DNA from: Pycnopodia helianthoides
Lineage: Eukaryota; Echinodermata; Asteroidea; Forcipulatida; Asteriidae
Length of the DNA: 64,000 bases
Reading direction: 5' to 3'
Assembly: GCA_032158295.1 (NCBI GenBank)
Contig: CM063259.1
Location: 13,983,564-14,047,563 of the forward strand
Part shown: one piece after another, positions 35,661 to 46,661 of the stretch
Layout of the letters: each line of letters begins with the position of its first letter
Numbering within the stretch: position 1 is the first letter of the stretch
Program-made: the position numbers and the translations under genes
Notes under the pieces: model-generated
Told to the model about the DNA's origin: nothing
Databases searched by the model: none
What the model saw: only the letters and a program-made list of their open reading frames with translations

Positions 35661-36399
35661 GTAGTTTGTTCTTATTTGTATATAGTACTTGTATTGTTTA
35701 TTTTTCCTCTTTTTTGAGTGTTTTCCCTGTTTTTAATTTTTTTCTAGTTTTGTTGCTTGTTTATATATTTTTATTGTTCTTTTTTTAACAGGATCATGAT
35801 GTAAAACAGCCTCTGAGCTGATGTATGTATCATGTATAAATAATGTTTTAGAAAATAAATAAATAAATAAAATAATAGGGGAAGGGCAAGTGCCCAAAGC
35901 GTAGTAGTAAAAATTTACACATCATAATCGCAACTGCTTCAGTTTTTTATTTGTAATAATTCAGTACAATTTGAGAATAAAAGTAGATGAAATCTTGCCT
36001 GTCGTTGTTTGCCAGAGCGGCCCGGTATTGAATTTTCTAGAGCCCCCTCTGGCCCTCATTTCTACCAGTCTAGTCGCCGTTCACATCTTTTCCGTGGAAA
36101 ATGATTGTGTATACACGAGCCATGACCCGGTGATGACCGTAAAGATTTGTGGTGTTTAATCATTGAGAAATACGTATAAAATATGGAGGTTTTTTTGTTT
36201 TTGTGTCAAGCTAGAGGGCAGTAGCGGAAGGCACATTTTTGTGTTTCTATCAATAACATAAGAACCGTTCCGTCAAATCCAGTCAAACTCCGTAAAATCT
36301 TTTATTAGAACACCCCCTTTGAGATAGTGTAGTCATCCATGGGGTTGGGTCATTAACAGGTCACCATGACAGACTTAATTGCCCTATAATTAAAAGTGC

Positions 36400-36500
36400 C
36401 TTAAGGAGCCACACACACGCTCCCGCCGCCTCCCACTTTCCCGCCTCCACTCCCTTGACCATCACCAACAACCGTCCCCCACCCCAATCTCCACCCCACC
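36400..36500. repeat. C-rich low-complexity tract
   Basis: CCCACCCCAATCTCCACCCC-type sequence, also in unit 2 near 59970-60055. Confidence 0.6.
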
Positions 36501-36844
36501 CCCACACACCCCCAAACAGACTTAATTGCCCTATAATTAAACTTGCCTTCCAAATGAGGCTTTTAGTTGCCAGCTAGATTATGATTGGGAGCCTCGGCTC
36601 GCAGGGTATAGAATAACGGCACCTCACATGAGATATCTTTATTCAGTTTATTTTGTTACTTAATAGAAAAACACAATAAATAAAGTAAGACTACACAATG
36701 CATAATGCATGTTACTTTTACCGCTTTATGTCTTATTTTTGTTGTTTCTCAATTTCTATATTGACTATTTTCACGGCTTGGTTTCTATTCCAATCATAAC
36801 TGTTTTAAAACTATTACTTGGATTATTATTTTTTTTTAATTACG

Positions 36845-37160
36845 AGTGAAGACCTGGAACTCAACATCACTGATGACGTCAGACCCAAATCTTACTGTCA
36901 GACTAAGGCCGTATCCGAACTGGCGGATTTTGCTACGGCTACGACTGTTGCTAAGCATGTTGCTAAGGACGTCCTTTACTTAGTCGCATGATGACGTGGC
37001 GACCCAGCCGTAGCCGTGGCCATAGCCATCAATTCGGACACAGCCTAAAGATGATTTGTGTTTGAAACCCTGCCGATATTGACAAATATTACCAGAATTT
37101 GTTATCAGCAGCAGACCAGGTGTGGTAAGAATGCTATCACGTGGATCGTGGAATTAAAGT
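36845..37160 (+). repeat. Second copy of the 22395-22680 repeat, with an inserted MITE
   Basis: GAAGACCTGG, CTGATGACGTCAGA, TCTTACTGTCAGACTAA and CAGCAGACCAGGTGTGGTA align with the upstream copy. The block 36907-37044 is extra. Confidence 0.6.
36907..37044. mobile_element. 138-bp MITE with TAA target duplication (Harbinger-like)
   Basis: GGCCGTATCCGAA at the left is matched by TTCGGACACAGCC at the right, and CTACGGCTACG / CGTAGCCGTGG continue inside. The copy at 22498 reads CAGACTAAAGATGATT with no insert. Here CTAA is repeated on both sides. A TAA duplication suits PIF/Harbinger. Confidence 0.7.
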
Positions 37161-37354
37161 TGATATTAAATGGTAGTACGCTATCCAAATTAACTTGGGA
37201 TTTTCTCCAGTGCAAGAGTTATAAATAATGGTACCCACTTACAGAACAAAGTTTAGTCTATTGGCTTAGTTGGGTCTTTTAATCCATTGTCACACGCGTC
37301 AATTGAAATCTAGCAACTTCTCGGCTAAACTCCACTGCATGCAAAAGGAACACT

Positions 37355-38163
37355 TTGGTAGCACAAGAAACAGTGTGTTTTGCTAGCCCTAATTTGTGTG
37401 AACATTGTAATGTGCATGCCTTTGGAGCTTCCCTAAAAGTGGTTGCCCGTAAGTGTAAAATTCCTGTTCACATTGGTCACCGGCTTGCTTATGTTCATAA
37501 TAGGTTAGCTTTGGAAAACCGCACTCCTGTTCTTAAAAGCATTGTTGTTAATCCTGCCGATTCATCTGATGATCTATTTAAACTTTGTTACTTAAATACT
37601 AGATCTCTTAGAAATAAAACAGCTGATTTTGTTTCTTATGCTATTAATAGTAAGGCTGATTTATTTGCCCTTACAGAGACTTGGTTTATCATGGATGTTG
37701 CCCACAAGGTTGAAGCAACTCCACCTGGTTTTAGATTGCTAGATCATCCCCGGAAAAAAACGTGTGGGGGGGGGGCACTGCTTTGTTGTTTCGTGATCAT
37801 TTGAATGTCCAGAAAATTGCTGGAGATGAATTAGATTCATTTGAGTTCTCAGAATGGTCTGTAGGGATTAATTCGTACTTACAGGATCTTGTTTCCATCC
37901 GGAAAGTATCTTCATATCAACTTAGGTCAGGGAATAATGGTATTTTCTTGGATTATCCTTCTGGTAAAATGTTGACTACATTTGGTGATAGGGCCTTTTC
38001 TGTGGCAGCCCCTAAGCTTTGGAATGTGCTACCGTTTCATATACGTAGCGAACAGAAACTTACCCCGTTTAAATGTAATATAAAAACCCACCTTTTTAAA
38101 GCCGCTTTTTTATTGTGTCTTTATTCGAGTATGGTCGCCTTGCCAGTTAGATTTTTAGCATAG
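37355..38163 (+). pseudogene. Non-LTR retrotransposon, internally deleted (endonuclease joined to RT tail)
   Basis: The first part carries an APE-type endonuclease start (LCYLNTRSLRNKTADFVSYA, then DLFALTETW, GFRLLDHPR and, after a frameshift in a G run near 37766, GGGTALLFRDHL and SFEFSEW). At about 37865 it passes directly to the end of a reverse transcriptase reading frame (FGDRAFSVAAPKLWNVLPFH, then FKCNIKTHLFKAAF). The remaining endonuclease and nearly all of the polymerase are missing. It resembles CR1/L2-like elements and is dead. Confidence 0.75.
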
Positions 38164-38169
38164 ATAGGG

Positions 38170-39290
38170 TTAGATGCGTCTGTCTCCTGAAAAGGTCAAA
38201 ACATTACCGATGCCAGCAGGGATAGGCTTATGTACTAATAGACTATGGGCCGTTGCTCTGAAATCCTTCTAGAAAACAACTATTGTTCTCTCCGGAGGGG
38301 GTTTGAACGAAATATAGCCCAAGTTGTAGATTATATGTGTCTTAGCAAGATTCGAATTGTTCCCACGCTCAAATGTTGCACATTAATGTGTAATTCACGG
38401 ATAAAATGTCACATTTTCCGACATAAAGAAAAACATAAGAAAAACAGCGCCCTCTATTTACCAATTTTTTTTTTTTTTTTGTTCTAGACAGGAATAGATT
38501 TATCCCCCCAAATCCACATTATGATGTGGAAACCTCTATATTTATAAAGATCATGTATGCCAACAACATTTCTTAAAGTTGGTGTATTTATATAACTATT
38601 GGAATTCTATATTTTAACTGTACTTGGAGTTTTCACTTGTGGTTGAACCTCTACACCATTTCCAGGCAACTAACAATTCAAACATAAAGAATGAAAGGAG
38701 GGGGGTTCAGCATGTGTTGACAACCTAACCGAGGGGTGGGGGGCAGTCTTGGCAAATAAATAAGCACACCATTTCATGTTGATTGTAAACTAACTGGAGT
38801 TCCTGAGACACTTTTTAACTCGCAAAGTATGTCAAAACAGCCCTACAAATAATTGACAAACCTCGGTTATTTCCTTCTTTAAATTTATTGGCTGTGACCT
38901 CAACCTGCATATACAATCAACAATTTAAATGCTGAATTAAATTAGTTATGCGACTTTGTACTTGAATTTGTTGTGTCCCTAGAAACCATTATCTGTAGAG
39001 AACATGTTCTACAAAGTGTTATCATCTTAAAAAAAAAACTTTAAAAAAACATTCTTTTGTGCATTACATTTTGTTTAAATTTCACATCACAGCTCTGTAT
39101 AAGTTTTTAAAAAGTCCCCTGTGACTATTTCATAACTTACAAAAAAAGAACCATATAATATCATGTTATAATTGACATGATGTATGTGCATTAAGACCAC
39201 GGAATGCTCTTTAAACAATACAAACTGTTTGTATCAATTATTAATGAAGTTCAAGAAAGAATTAACATGTAAACGCACATGCAACCTTAT
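38170..39290. other. Gene-poor stretch
   Basis: AT-rich with a T18 run near 38465. No supported gene or repeat. Confidence 0.4.
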
Positions 39291-39304
39291 TGTTCTGATG
39301 GATG

Positions 39305-39545
39305 TCAGACAATTTGTCCGACTGACAACTCGACGAGTTGGAAAACTCGACGGGTCGAACAACTCGACGGATCAGACAACTCGATGGGTCAGACTTACTC
39401 GATGGGTCAGACAACTCGACAGGTCAGACAACTCGACGGGTCAGACAACTCGACGGGTCAGACAACTCGACGGGTTGGACAACTCGACGGGTTGTCCGTT
39501 CAAACGTAATACAACTTGACTTTTGATCAGACAACTCGATGGGTA
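39305..39545 (+). repeat. 17-bp minisatellite
   Basis: The unit GACAACTCGACGGGTCA is repeated about ten times with point changes (GGTTG, GATGGGTCA variants). Because 17 is not a multiple of three, all three frames stay open and give 17-residue peptide repeats (for example SDNSTGQTTRRVRQLDG). These are not genes. Confidence 0.85.
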
Positions 39546-40034
39546 GATGGTAAATCCTCGTGTCATGGCAGAAGATTTGAGCGATACAAGTGAGCAGCTG
39601 ACTGCAATGGGGCTGTTCAGCATGGGGGGAGGGCGATCGTATTGTACTGGGCACGCATGGGCGTCTCCACAGGGTGGGGTGGGCTCGCAGACTTATTTAA
39701 TTTAATATGGGCGTCCGTTTAATGAATGTGTATTATTAATTTAAACTTATTTATCTTTTTTTAACTTTGTATTTTTCTTTTTGTAGTGTTGTGCCAGAGA
39801 AAAAGTTTAATAAAATAAAGTAAATAAAATTACCACTTACAAAATGTAAAAAACATAAAATATTAAAATCATGTTTACCGTACCACTAAGTGATTAAAGG
39901 TATGCTATTTCAATGAGTATATGGTGCTTATAACAAAGTCATTGTAAGGGCAAGATGGAAGGGGTAACCCCAATGATTCCCATTTTGAGCTCTTCACTAA
40001 AACTGGATGTCAGTAACGGAGATCAGCCATTCAC

Positions 40035-40165
40035 CCGTCGACATGTCTTGACGCTGTCGAGCTGTCTCACCTTCGAGTTGTCTGACCCGTCAAGTTGTCC
40101 GAACCGTTGAGTTGTCTGACCCTGTCGAATTGTCCGACTCGTCGAGTTGTCTGAACTCCGTTCTG
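40035..40165 (-). repeat. 17-bp minisatellite, inverted cluster
   Basis: Degenerate units such as GAGTTGTCTGACCCGTC are the reverse complement of the array at 39305-39545. About 500 bp separates the two clusters. Confidence 0.75.
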
Positions 40166-40299
40166 ATCAATCTTTTCAATACTTTTGATAGTAAAAAAAA
40201 CACACAGATGCTCTTTAGTGGTTTTGGAGCAAAAATAATGGTAAGATATGAGATGGTAAGGTTCCTTCTTTCTTCAAAGAAGATCTTGACCAAAGCATT

Positions 40300-40783
40300 C
40301 TAACTCTCTTCTCAGCAGGCTGCCAGTGCTCTTCTCTGGTGTGAGACGTTTCACTGATACCTGGTTTGAAAACAAAAATAAAATAACAAAATTAAGTCCC
40401 GCTTTAGTTAATACTTTTTGAAGGCACCAATGGTGTTTTTTAAAATGTAAATGATTATAAATAAACATAACCGTTGTTATGCATGGTGGGGACCATTTTA
40501 TGGAAGTCTTAAGCCACTACAATTGAATAATTTATTTCAAACTGGCTTGATTTCCAATGGTTCGGTTTAAATGTTAAAATCATGGCGCCGACGATTTAGC
40601 GATTGCCAGCTCCAAGTTTTTTCATAAAATTACACCAAACGAGCGCACACACTTTCAGAAAAATTTTGGCATAAATTTGTGGGTTTCTATCCGAAAAATA
40701 ATATCACCTCCTGAAATTACATGGGCGCAGCCGTAAGGCCAAGAAGCAGAGGAAGTCCAGCGTATTGGCACTATTTATGGTAG
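40300..40783. other. Gene-poor stretch
   Basis: No supported feature. Confidence 0.35.
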
Positions 40784-40792
40784 GGGCTAACC

Positions 40793-40839
40793 TAGACCCA
40801 GTAACTGGGGCGCTGTATTCCTTTTTCGAAATTTTGACA
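40793..40839 (+). mobile_element. 47-bp single end of the 41270-42081 element, with 9-bp flanking duplication
   Basis: TAGACCCAGTAACTGGGGCG... equals the left end of the large palindrome. Its flanks are GGGCTAACC at 40784-40792 and GGGCTAACC at 40840-40848. No matching right end (GGGTCTA) is present. Confidence 0.7.
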
Positions 40840-41269
40840 GGGCTAACCAAACAAGAATGTTATGAAAATTAAACACGGAATGAATTCACTTTTTTGTGAA
40901 CTGAAAAACATTGACTCAAACAGGGCCAGTTTAAAATAACAACGCCACATGGGCAGACGATATTTATTTCTACTAATAATTACTAATAAGGTGTCCATTA
41001 TTATTAACCATGTACCCATTCTAATCTTACCGGTTTCTACGCTACGTGATCATTCACCATTTTTTAATTATAATAATTATAGGGAGTCATACACACTAAC
41101 GAATGTTCAGTAAACAACTTGAAACAATTCTCTAACCTTCAGCAGCAGGCACAGGTTCTTTGACTCGCGTCAGCTTCGCAAGTGCTTTGAAGCATCTGTG
41201 AGTGTGAAATATTGGTAGCACTTCCGATGAAAACCACCATCGTTGCCGTTGGGTTTGACTATCACAGCA

Positions 41270-42081
41270 TAGACCCAGTAACTGGGGCGCTGTACTCCTT
41301 TTTCAAAATTTTGACATTTTCTGTCGTACTACTACTAGTACTAGCGCCCCAGCGAAACCTACCAAAAATATGGGGAAGTGCAATATTTTCATAAAAAATC
41401 AGAGATGTCACACCAAAAATGCCCCAGAATGACGGAAATACCCAACGAATTACCTTCAAAACTGCCAACTGGCCTCTCCATATGTTTAAGATGTAACACC
41501 AGGCATGAAATTGTACTCACGGAAATTTGTCCGGCTAAAAAAGGATGATTTTTGAGACATTCCCGGTTTCCGTTGATCATGTCCAGCCATATTTTTTTAT
41601 CTGACTTCTCGCAACGAGAAGTCAGATGCATTGTGGGTCCGGCTGTTTATGAAAACCTGGTTTCGGGGAGTGAGGTCCGGCGCCAGACCTCACTCCCCGA
41701 AAGCAGGTTTTCATAAACAGCCGGACCCACAATGCATCTGACTTTTCGTTGCGAGAAGTCAGATAAAAAAATATGGCTGGACATGATCAACGGAAACCGG
41801 GAATGTCTCAAAAATCATCCTTTTTTAGCCGGACAAATTTCCGTGAGTACAATTTCATGCCTGGTGTTACATCTTAAACATATGGAGAGGCCAGTTGGCA
41901 GTTTTGAAGGTAATTCGTTGGGTATTTCCGTCATTCTGGGGCATTTTTGGTGTGACATCTCTGATTTTTTATGAAAATATTGCACTTCCCCATATTTTTG
42001 GTAGGTTTCGCTGGGGCGCTAGTACGACAGAAAATGTCAAAATTTTGAAAAAGGAGTACAGCGCCCCAGTTACCGGGTCTA
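41270..42081. mobile_element. 812-bp near-perfect palindrome, TAG...CTA type, 9-bp target duplication
   Basis: The ends are TAGACCCAGTAACTGGGGCG and CGCCCCAGTTACCGGGTCTA. ATCACAGCA is duplicated at 41261-41269 and 42082-42090. The arms are each about 400 bp around a GGTCCGGCGCCAGACC centre near 41680. Each arm contains the same 80-codon frame (41389-41631 minus, 41732-41974 plus; one residue differs), beginning MHLT-RCEKSDKK. It matches no family I can name; a remote likeness to a THAP-type domain is too weak to use. It is a foldback DNA transposon, Mutator/Foldback-like by duplication length. Confidence 0.85.
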
Positions 42082-42089
42082 ATCACAGC

Positions 42090-43085
42090 ACAACTCTAAG
42101 AAACACCTCGCTATTTCAGCTGATTTCCCGTCCAATTCCTTCCAAATATATACACAGCGTCTGAATTGTCCACGATACTTCGGTCATAGGTGTTACGGCT
42201 TCATTACTTTCACACAAATGGGCATAACACCGTAAATTTGAGTGTTTCTCGCTGTCTTTTTCGGCCATGTTTTGATGTTGACAACATGACGATCAGCTTG
42301 TTGATACTGTGTGTTTATGTAGAGCGCGTTTTATGGACTTGTACAATATCCAAATTGCGCACAATTTTGCTCAATCTGAAGATTGAGCGCCCTATCTCGT
42401 AACGCAGAACCAGACTGAGAACCGACAGTTGTGCTCTGTCATGATGACTCACACCCAAATAAACACAGACACATTGCACCTGCACTTGTCATCAACCTTA
42501 AAACCTACTCCTTATTTCTTTCTATCCTATTTCTATCCTATTTCTGGTACAGTTTGACCTTTCATTGTCCTCTGAGGGAAAGGTCAAAGTGTACTACAAG
42601 ACTACCGTAACTACTACTTTAGGCACATGTTTTTCAGGAAAGCATAAGCTCATTTGTTATTGATCCCCGAACACACTGCTTCCTAATGTTTTGTCCCCAA
42701 GGATCATGGCCGTGCGATCGCAGGGTCATGCACGACCCTGCCGGGTATAAACGGCCATTTAACAGCCATTTAACACCAATTTAAGACGTTGTCGCCACAC
42801 TCTATGATTCCTATAGTGTCATGAAATATGTCAGACCTTTTTTACGGGAAAAAATACACTTTATTGTTTTTATGAACGGCATCCTAAATGGTGACGATCG
42901 TGCTCAGTGGCGCTCAATAAGTATCGATACTAAATAAACGACAAAGTGTGTTCTACCAAAATATCGATTCTTAATCCGGGAAATCCCAAGAATTGCGATC
43001 GTTTGTTTTGGGGGTGTTTTTCACAATTTCGTCATGATTAGGGTAGACTTGTGGACAAGTCGTTTAATGTTTATAGTTGTGAATG
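42090..43085. other. Gene-poor stretch with a TATCGAT repeat
   Basis: Bases 42900-43015 match the right part of 24060-24265 (GTGTGTTCTACC, CCGGGAAATCCC). No gene is supported. Confidence 0.4.
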
Positions 43086-43090
43086 CGTTT

Positions 43091-44280
43091 CGACTCTCTC
43101 CGCGAATCTGGCGACACTGGCGATGTTCTCGCGAGACTGCTGGCCCCGCGAGACTAACTGCTCTCGCGACTACGTAAACGACTTGTGAAAGCCTATACAT
43201 GTGTAGTTGTATGTATTCATTTATGCACGTTTGTACGCAGTACCTTATAACGTTTGGCGTGGCGGCTAATGAGACTGACTGCATGGATGCGTCCATTTCA
43301 TCTGAGGGTGGTAATATTTTCAAATACTGTAAATACACTAAATTGTTTGACTGAAAGCATGTGTAAATAAAGTTCATGCTGTAAACTGCTTCAGTAAATT
43401 TATACTTTTATCAATAAAATATGCTTAGCATCGACACTTATTATTTGTCTGTTTATGATGTTCCCCTTAATTCTTTATAAGTTATGCATACCCTGCTCTA
43501 TGGACTTGCCAAGTTTTCAATCACTATGTTGGTTAACATCTATGATGATCGACTCAATTTCTCCATATAAATGACTCCATTATCCTCTGTACAAAATGTA
43601 TTATTAATATTCATGTAGGCCCATAGTTCGAATATTCATAGATTTAACCAAATTTACCAATCAGATGCGTCCGTACTAATCGGCAGAATCGCCCACAGGC
43701 CGTGCACAAACCCTTGGCTTTCAAAAGTCGTTAAATGGGACCGTAGTTGCGAGAGAGCAGTAGTCTCGCGGGGGGCCAACAGTCTCGCCAGAACATCGTC
43801 AGTGTCGCCAGATTCGTAGCCTTGATATCAAGGCTGTGTAGACAAGTACTCTAGCTAAAACCATAGAGCAAGGATACTAAAACCTCAGCCGCCCGAATGC
43901 CATACAACCCCAGTCCCCCTACTGACTCCGTAGGACACCGCACTCTCACCATGCACACACAGTGCCTGTACACAGCCCCACACACACACACCGCTATTGT
44001 CCACACACAGCTATTGTCCACACACAGCTATTGTCCACATACCGCTATTGTCCACAATCCTAGCGGTGTGTGGGGGGACTGTGGAAACGAGCGTTTGTGT
44101 GCTTCATTGGGTGAGAGCGTGGTGTGCTTGCTGTTTAAAGACAGTCGGGGGGACCTGAACATGAGTTTTTTATTGCATTCGGGCATCGCATTCGTGCGGC
44201 TGTGGTTATGCACATTTTTAGCTTTATAGTAAGCAAACACAGCCTTGCAATCAAGGCTACCAGATTCGCGGAGAGAGTCG
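43091..44280. mobile_element. Foldback with about 80-bp arms, right arm split by another element
   Basis: The left arm, 43091-43170 (CGACTCTCTCCGCGAATCTG, GCGAGACTGCTGGCCCCGCG), is mirrored by 43747-43816 plus 44260-44280. The gap in the right arm is the insertion 43817-44259. The centre has no coding signal. Confidence 0.7.
43817..44259. mobile_element. TAG...CTA type element, 9-bp target duplication (copy E2)
   Basis: TAGCCTTGATATCAAGGCTG at the left and CAGCCTTGCAATCAAGGCTA at the right; CCAGATTCG is duplicated at 43808-43816 and 44260-44268. It is a 443-bp relative of 6140-7630 with most of the middle missing. It contains a (CACACAGCTATTGTC)n-like tandem near 44000. Confidence 0.85.
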
Positions 44281-44289
44281 GATCGCTAT

Positions 44290-45225
44290 CGCCGCGACAA
44301 ATTTACCCAAAGTCTATGGTTGTAGGTGTGTCTGTGTATCGAAGCATTTCCCACTAATGGGTTCATTTGGAAATAATTAATGTTCTAAACAACTCCGAGA
44401 CACCGAGAGGCTCGGCTTTACTATCATTGACGAGGAGAGTTTCGCAAAAGTAGCGGCAGGAATTGGATGGACGCCACCGGTCAGGTAATTCTTTTATGCA
44501 GAGGGTGTTCATTACAAAATGGTCTTAGTATACTCGCCTTCGTCTATTGGACTCGTTAATTGTGGGCGTAATATTTTTGACTAGTGAAAACATTAGGCTA
44601 CGGAAGTACAAAGCATTGCACAAGAACAAACAAATCTTACATTATCAAGTAATAAAATCTTTCTGTCCATCCAGGGTATGTGTGTCATTTTTGTAAAATG
44701 AAGCCTACACGTTCAGTGGTTTTTCGTGGAAAAAAAACTAGAACTCCAAGGAATTTTGCTGCGCAGATCATGTACCAGCGACGACAGCGCTGTATACGCT
44801 GTTCTTTCCTTCCGTGAAAAATCCCATTTGATTTGTACACGAATTTTTGGCCACCAAAAATCATACTTGGCTTAATATAAAAGAGTCAGATCCTATTTCA
44901 TATTCAAGCTTAAGTCATGAAGTTATGGTTAATTGTAATTAGCTTAACTTGATTCATTAGTTTACTTTGTTATAATGACACGAATATTTAATTAGTCAAT
45001 CTTGTGTCCATCATATCTCAAGAAGTTTACAAACTTTTTTCTATTTTCAAAATAAGTAAAATGTTAGTTTCTTAAATTACATAAATTATTTTGAAAAAAT
45101 AAATCCTTGTCTACATCCAAATGACATTTGAATTGCGACTGAAACTAGAGCAGCGAAGCTGCCTTGGCGAGCTGCCAATTGTCCGATAGAAGACTAATGA
45201 CTAATAGAAATAACCAAGTTACATT
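44290..45225. other. Gene-poor stretch
   Basis: One frame near 44410-44481 is open up to a GTCAG|GTAATT donor-like site, but it has no recognised homology. The rest is AT-rich. Confidence 0.35.
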
Positions 45226-45229
45226 AATT

Positions 45230-45720
45230 CAAAGTTTATTATATAAACATCCATATCTTCTGAACTGCATGTCATAGCGTTATAACCTTTGTGACGTCTT
45301 GTAGCTCACATCACCACATTTGATTTTAAAACGTGACCCCACTTTGACCTTTAATTCCGGTTCAATCAGGAAGCTCTAAACTTAAAAAAAAAAAAAAAAG
45401 GGTCACATCTCCGGAACCACATGTCAAAAAATCCCGTTTCGTATCTTATGCCAACTTTGACATGTTATTTAAAAAAACATGAGACCACTTTGACCTTCCC
45501 TTCCGGTCCAAACAGGAAGTTCACATGTACAAAAATTACATTTACTGACCAAATGTCATAATACTTGAGTCATATTGTAGCCTATAAAACATTTAGTTCT
45601 GCAAAAAATGTGACCCAAGTTTGACCTTTGTTCCGGTCCTTGTTCAATTAATAAAACACTCACTTCCTGAACCGCTTTAAAAGTCTGGAGCGTTTAATCA
45701 AAGTAAGAATGCAGGGCGAC
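45230..45720. repeat. Three degenerate units of about 135 bp with TTTGACCTTNNNTTCCGGT
   Basis: The blocks CACTTTGACCTTTAATTCCGG, CACTTTGACCTTCCCTTCC and AAGTTTGACCTTTGTTCCGG recur at about 135-bp spacing, each followed by AGGAAG(C/T)TC or similar. A single relative is at 3290-3335. Confidence 0.55.
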
Positions 45721-46026
45721 AAACTTACATTGTTCTTAGAAGAACCTTCAGGTACTATTGTGTCTTCTGCAGACCAACATTTTTAACACTGCTTTGAACA
45801 GACCCTCCACAGGTTTGTTTGCCCGTTGCCTCCGCCCCTTGCTATCACAAGGAATCCTCCCCATTAAAAGGGTAAATTGAAAGGGGAAAAAAATCACCGT
45901 AGGATACTGTCAAGACCAAAAAGTGTGTGGATTGTTCAACTGGAAGGAAACTATTACAGCTTTTGTTTGTATCACTATCAAGTATGCTCATTCATTTAAA
46001 AATGTACACAAAACACCAGAGGAGCG

Positions 46027-46070
46027 GTTTGTTTGTTTGTTTGTTTGTTTGTTTGTTTGTTTGTTTGTTT
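46027..46070 (+). repeat. (GTTT)n microsatellite
   Basis: Eleven tetranucleotide units. Confidence 0.95.
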
Positions 46071-46149
46071 AAGCCTGCCATTTCTCAACGGATTAAAAGA
46101 AGAATGACATTTTCCTATAAAGAAATAGTTTCTTGACAATATTCCTAAT

Positions 46150-46300
46150 GTCCTGACCGCGTTAGTTCACGAAGTAACAGGAAAACCACACAATTCGAGA
46201 ATTTTAGAATTATATTCTCCTAAAGACAATTCGTTTGGCCTAAAGATGATTAATGTTTCAAACCCTGCTTTTCTCGGCTGGTTGTTGGAGATAATGGCCT
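46150..46300. repeat. Mosaic of pieces also found around the IFIT-like loci
   Basis: GTTAGTTCACGAAGTAACAGG resembles part of family C. TTTTAGAATTATATTCTCCT matches the 3' flanks at 34720 and 57635. CTAAAGATGATTAATGTTTC matches the repeat at 22500 and 37046. Confidence 0.45.
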
Positions 46301-46661
46301 TTCCATGAGTCATCAACCTTTTGAAATATTCCCTGAATACGCGGGTTACGAGGGTAACCAGACTAGTTTGTTTGATGATTAAACAGGCACCCTCGCTAAA
46401 TTGAAGGAGCATACCGGTTTACCGTTCGCGTAATTTAGTGATGTAGACTCTTAGACAACAGTTTTTAGAAGGGCTTTTTTAATGCTTTTTTGAAAAACTA
46501 AAAAAAAAAAAAAATTCGCGTAGTGAACAAGATAATTCTGAATATGAAAAACAAAAGCAGTCAAAGGTTAGCATACACGCTTTTCCAATCGTTGCAAGTG
46601 TCAAATTTACGTCACATTGTTGCGCAATGTTGCAAGTAAACTGGTGCTCTGTTAATGTAAA

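Larger units (their letters stand above)
26797..36640 (+). repeat. Segmental duplication, unit 1 (IFIT-like locus)
   Basis: Exons, introns and about 3 kb of 3' flank correspond in order to 48276-60177. Similarity begins at the 5' UTR splice acceptor and ends at GAGATATCTTTA. Upstream sequence is unrelated. Size differences between units are explained by element insertions. Confidence 0.85.

Noticed and set aside
39184..39526. Overlapping long frames giving Ser/Thr/Arg-rich repeat proteins
   Set aside because: All three frames are open only because the 17-bp unit lacks stops. There is no other coding sign.
39305..39545. CRISPR-like array
   Set aside because: Units of 17 bp follow each other without unique spacers. 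It is a minisatellite in animal DNA.
44395..44485. Open frame ending at a GTCAG|GTAATT donor-like site
   Set aside because: No homology, no acceptor of quality and no neighbouring exon. It is too short to support.
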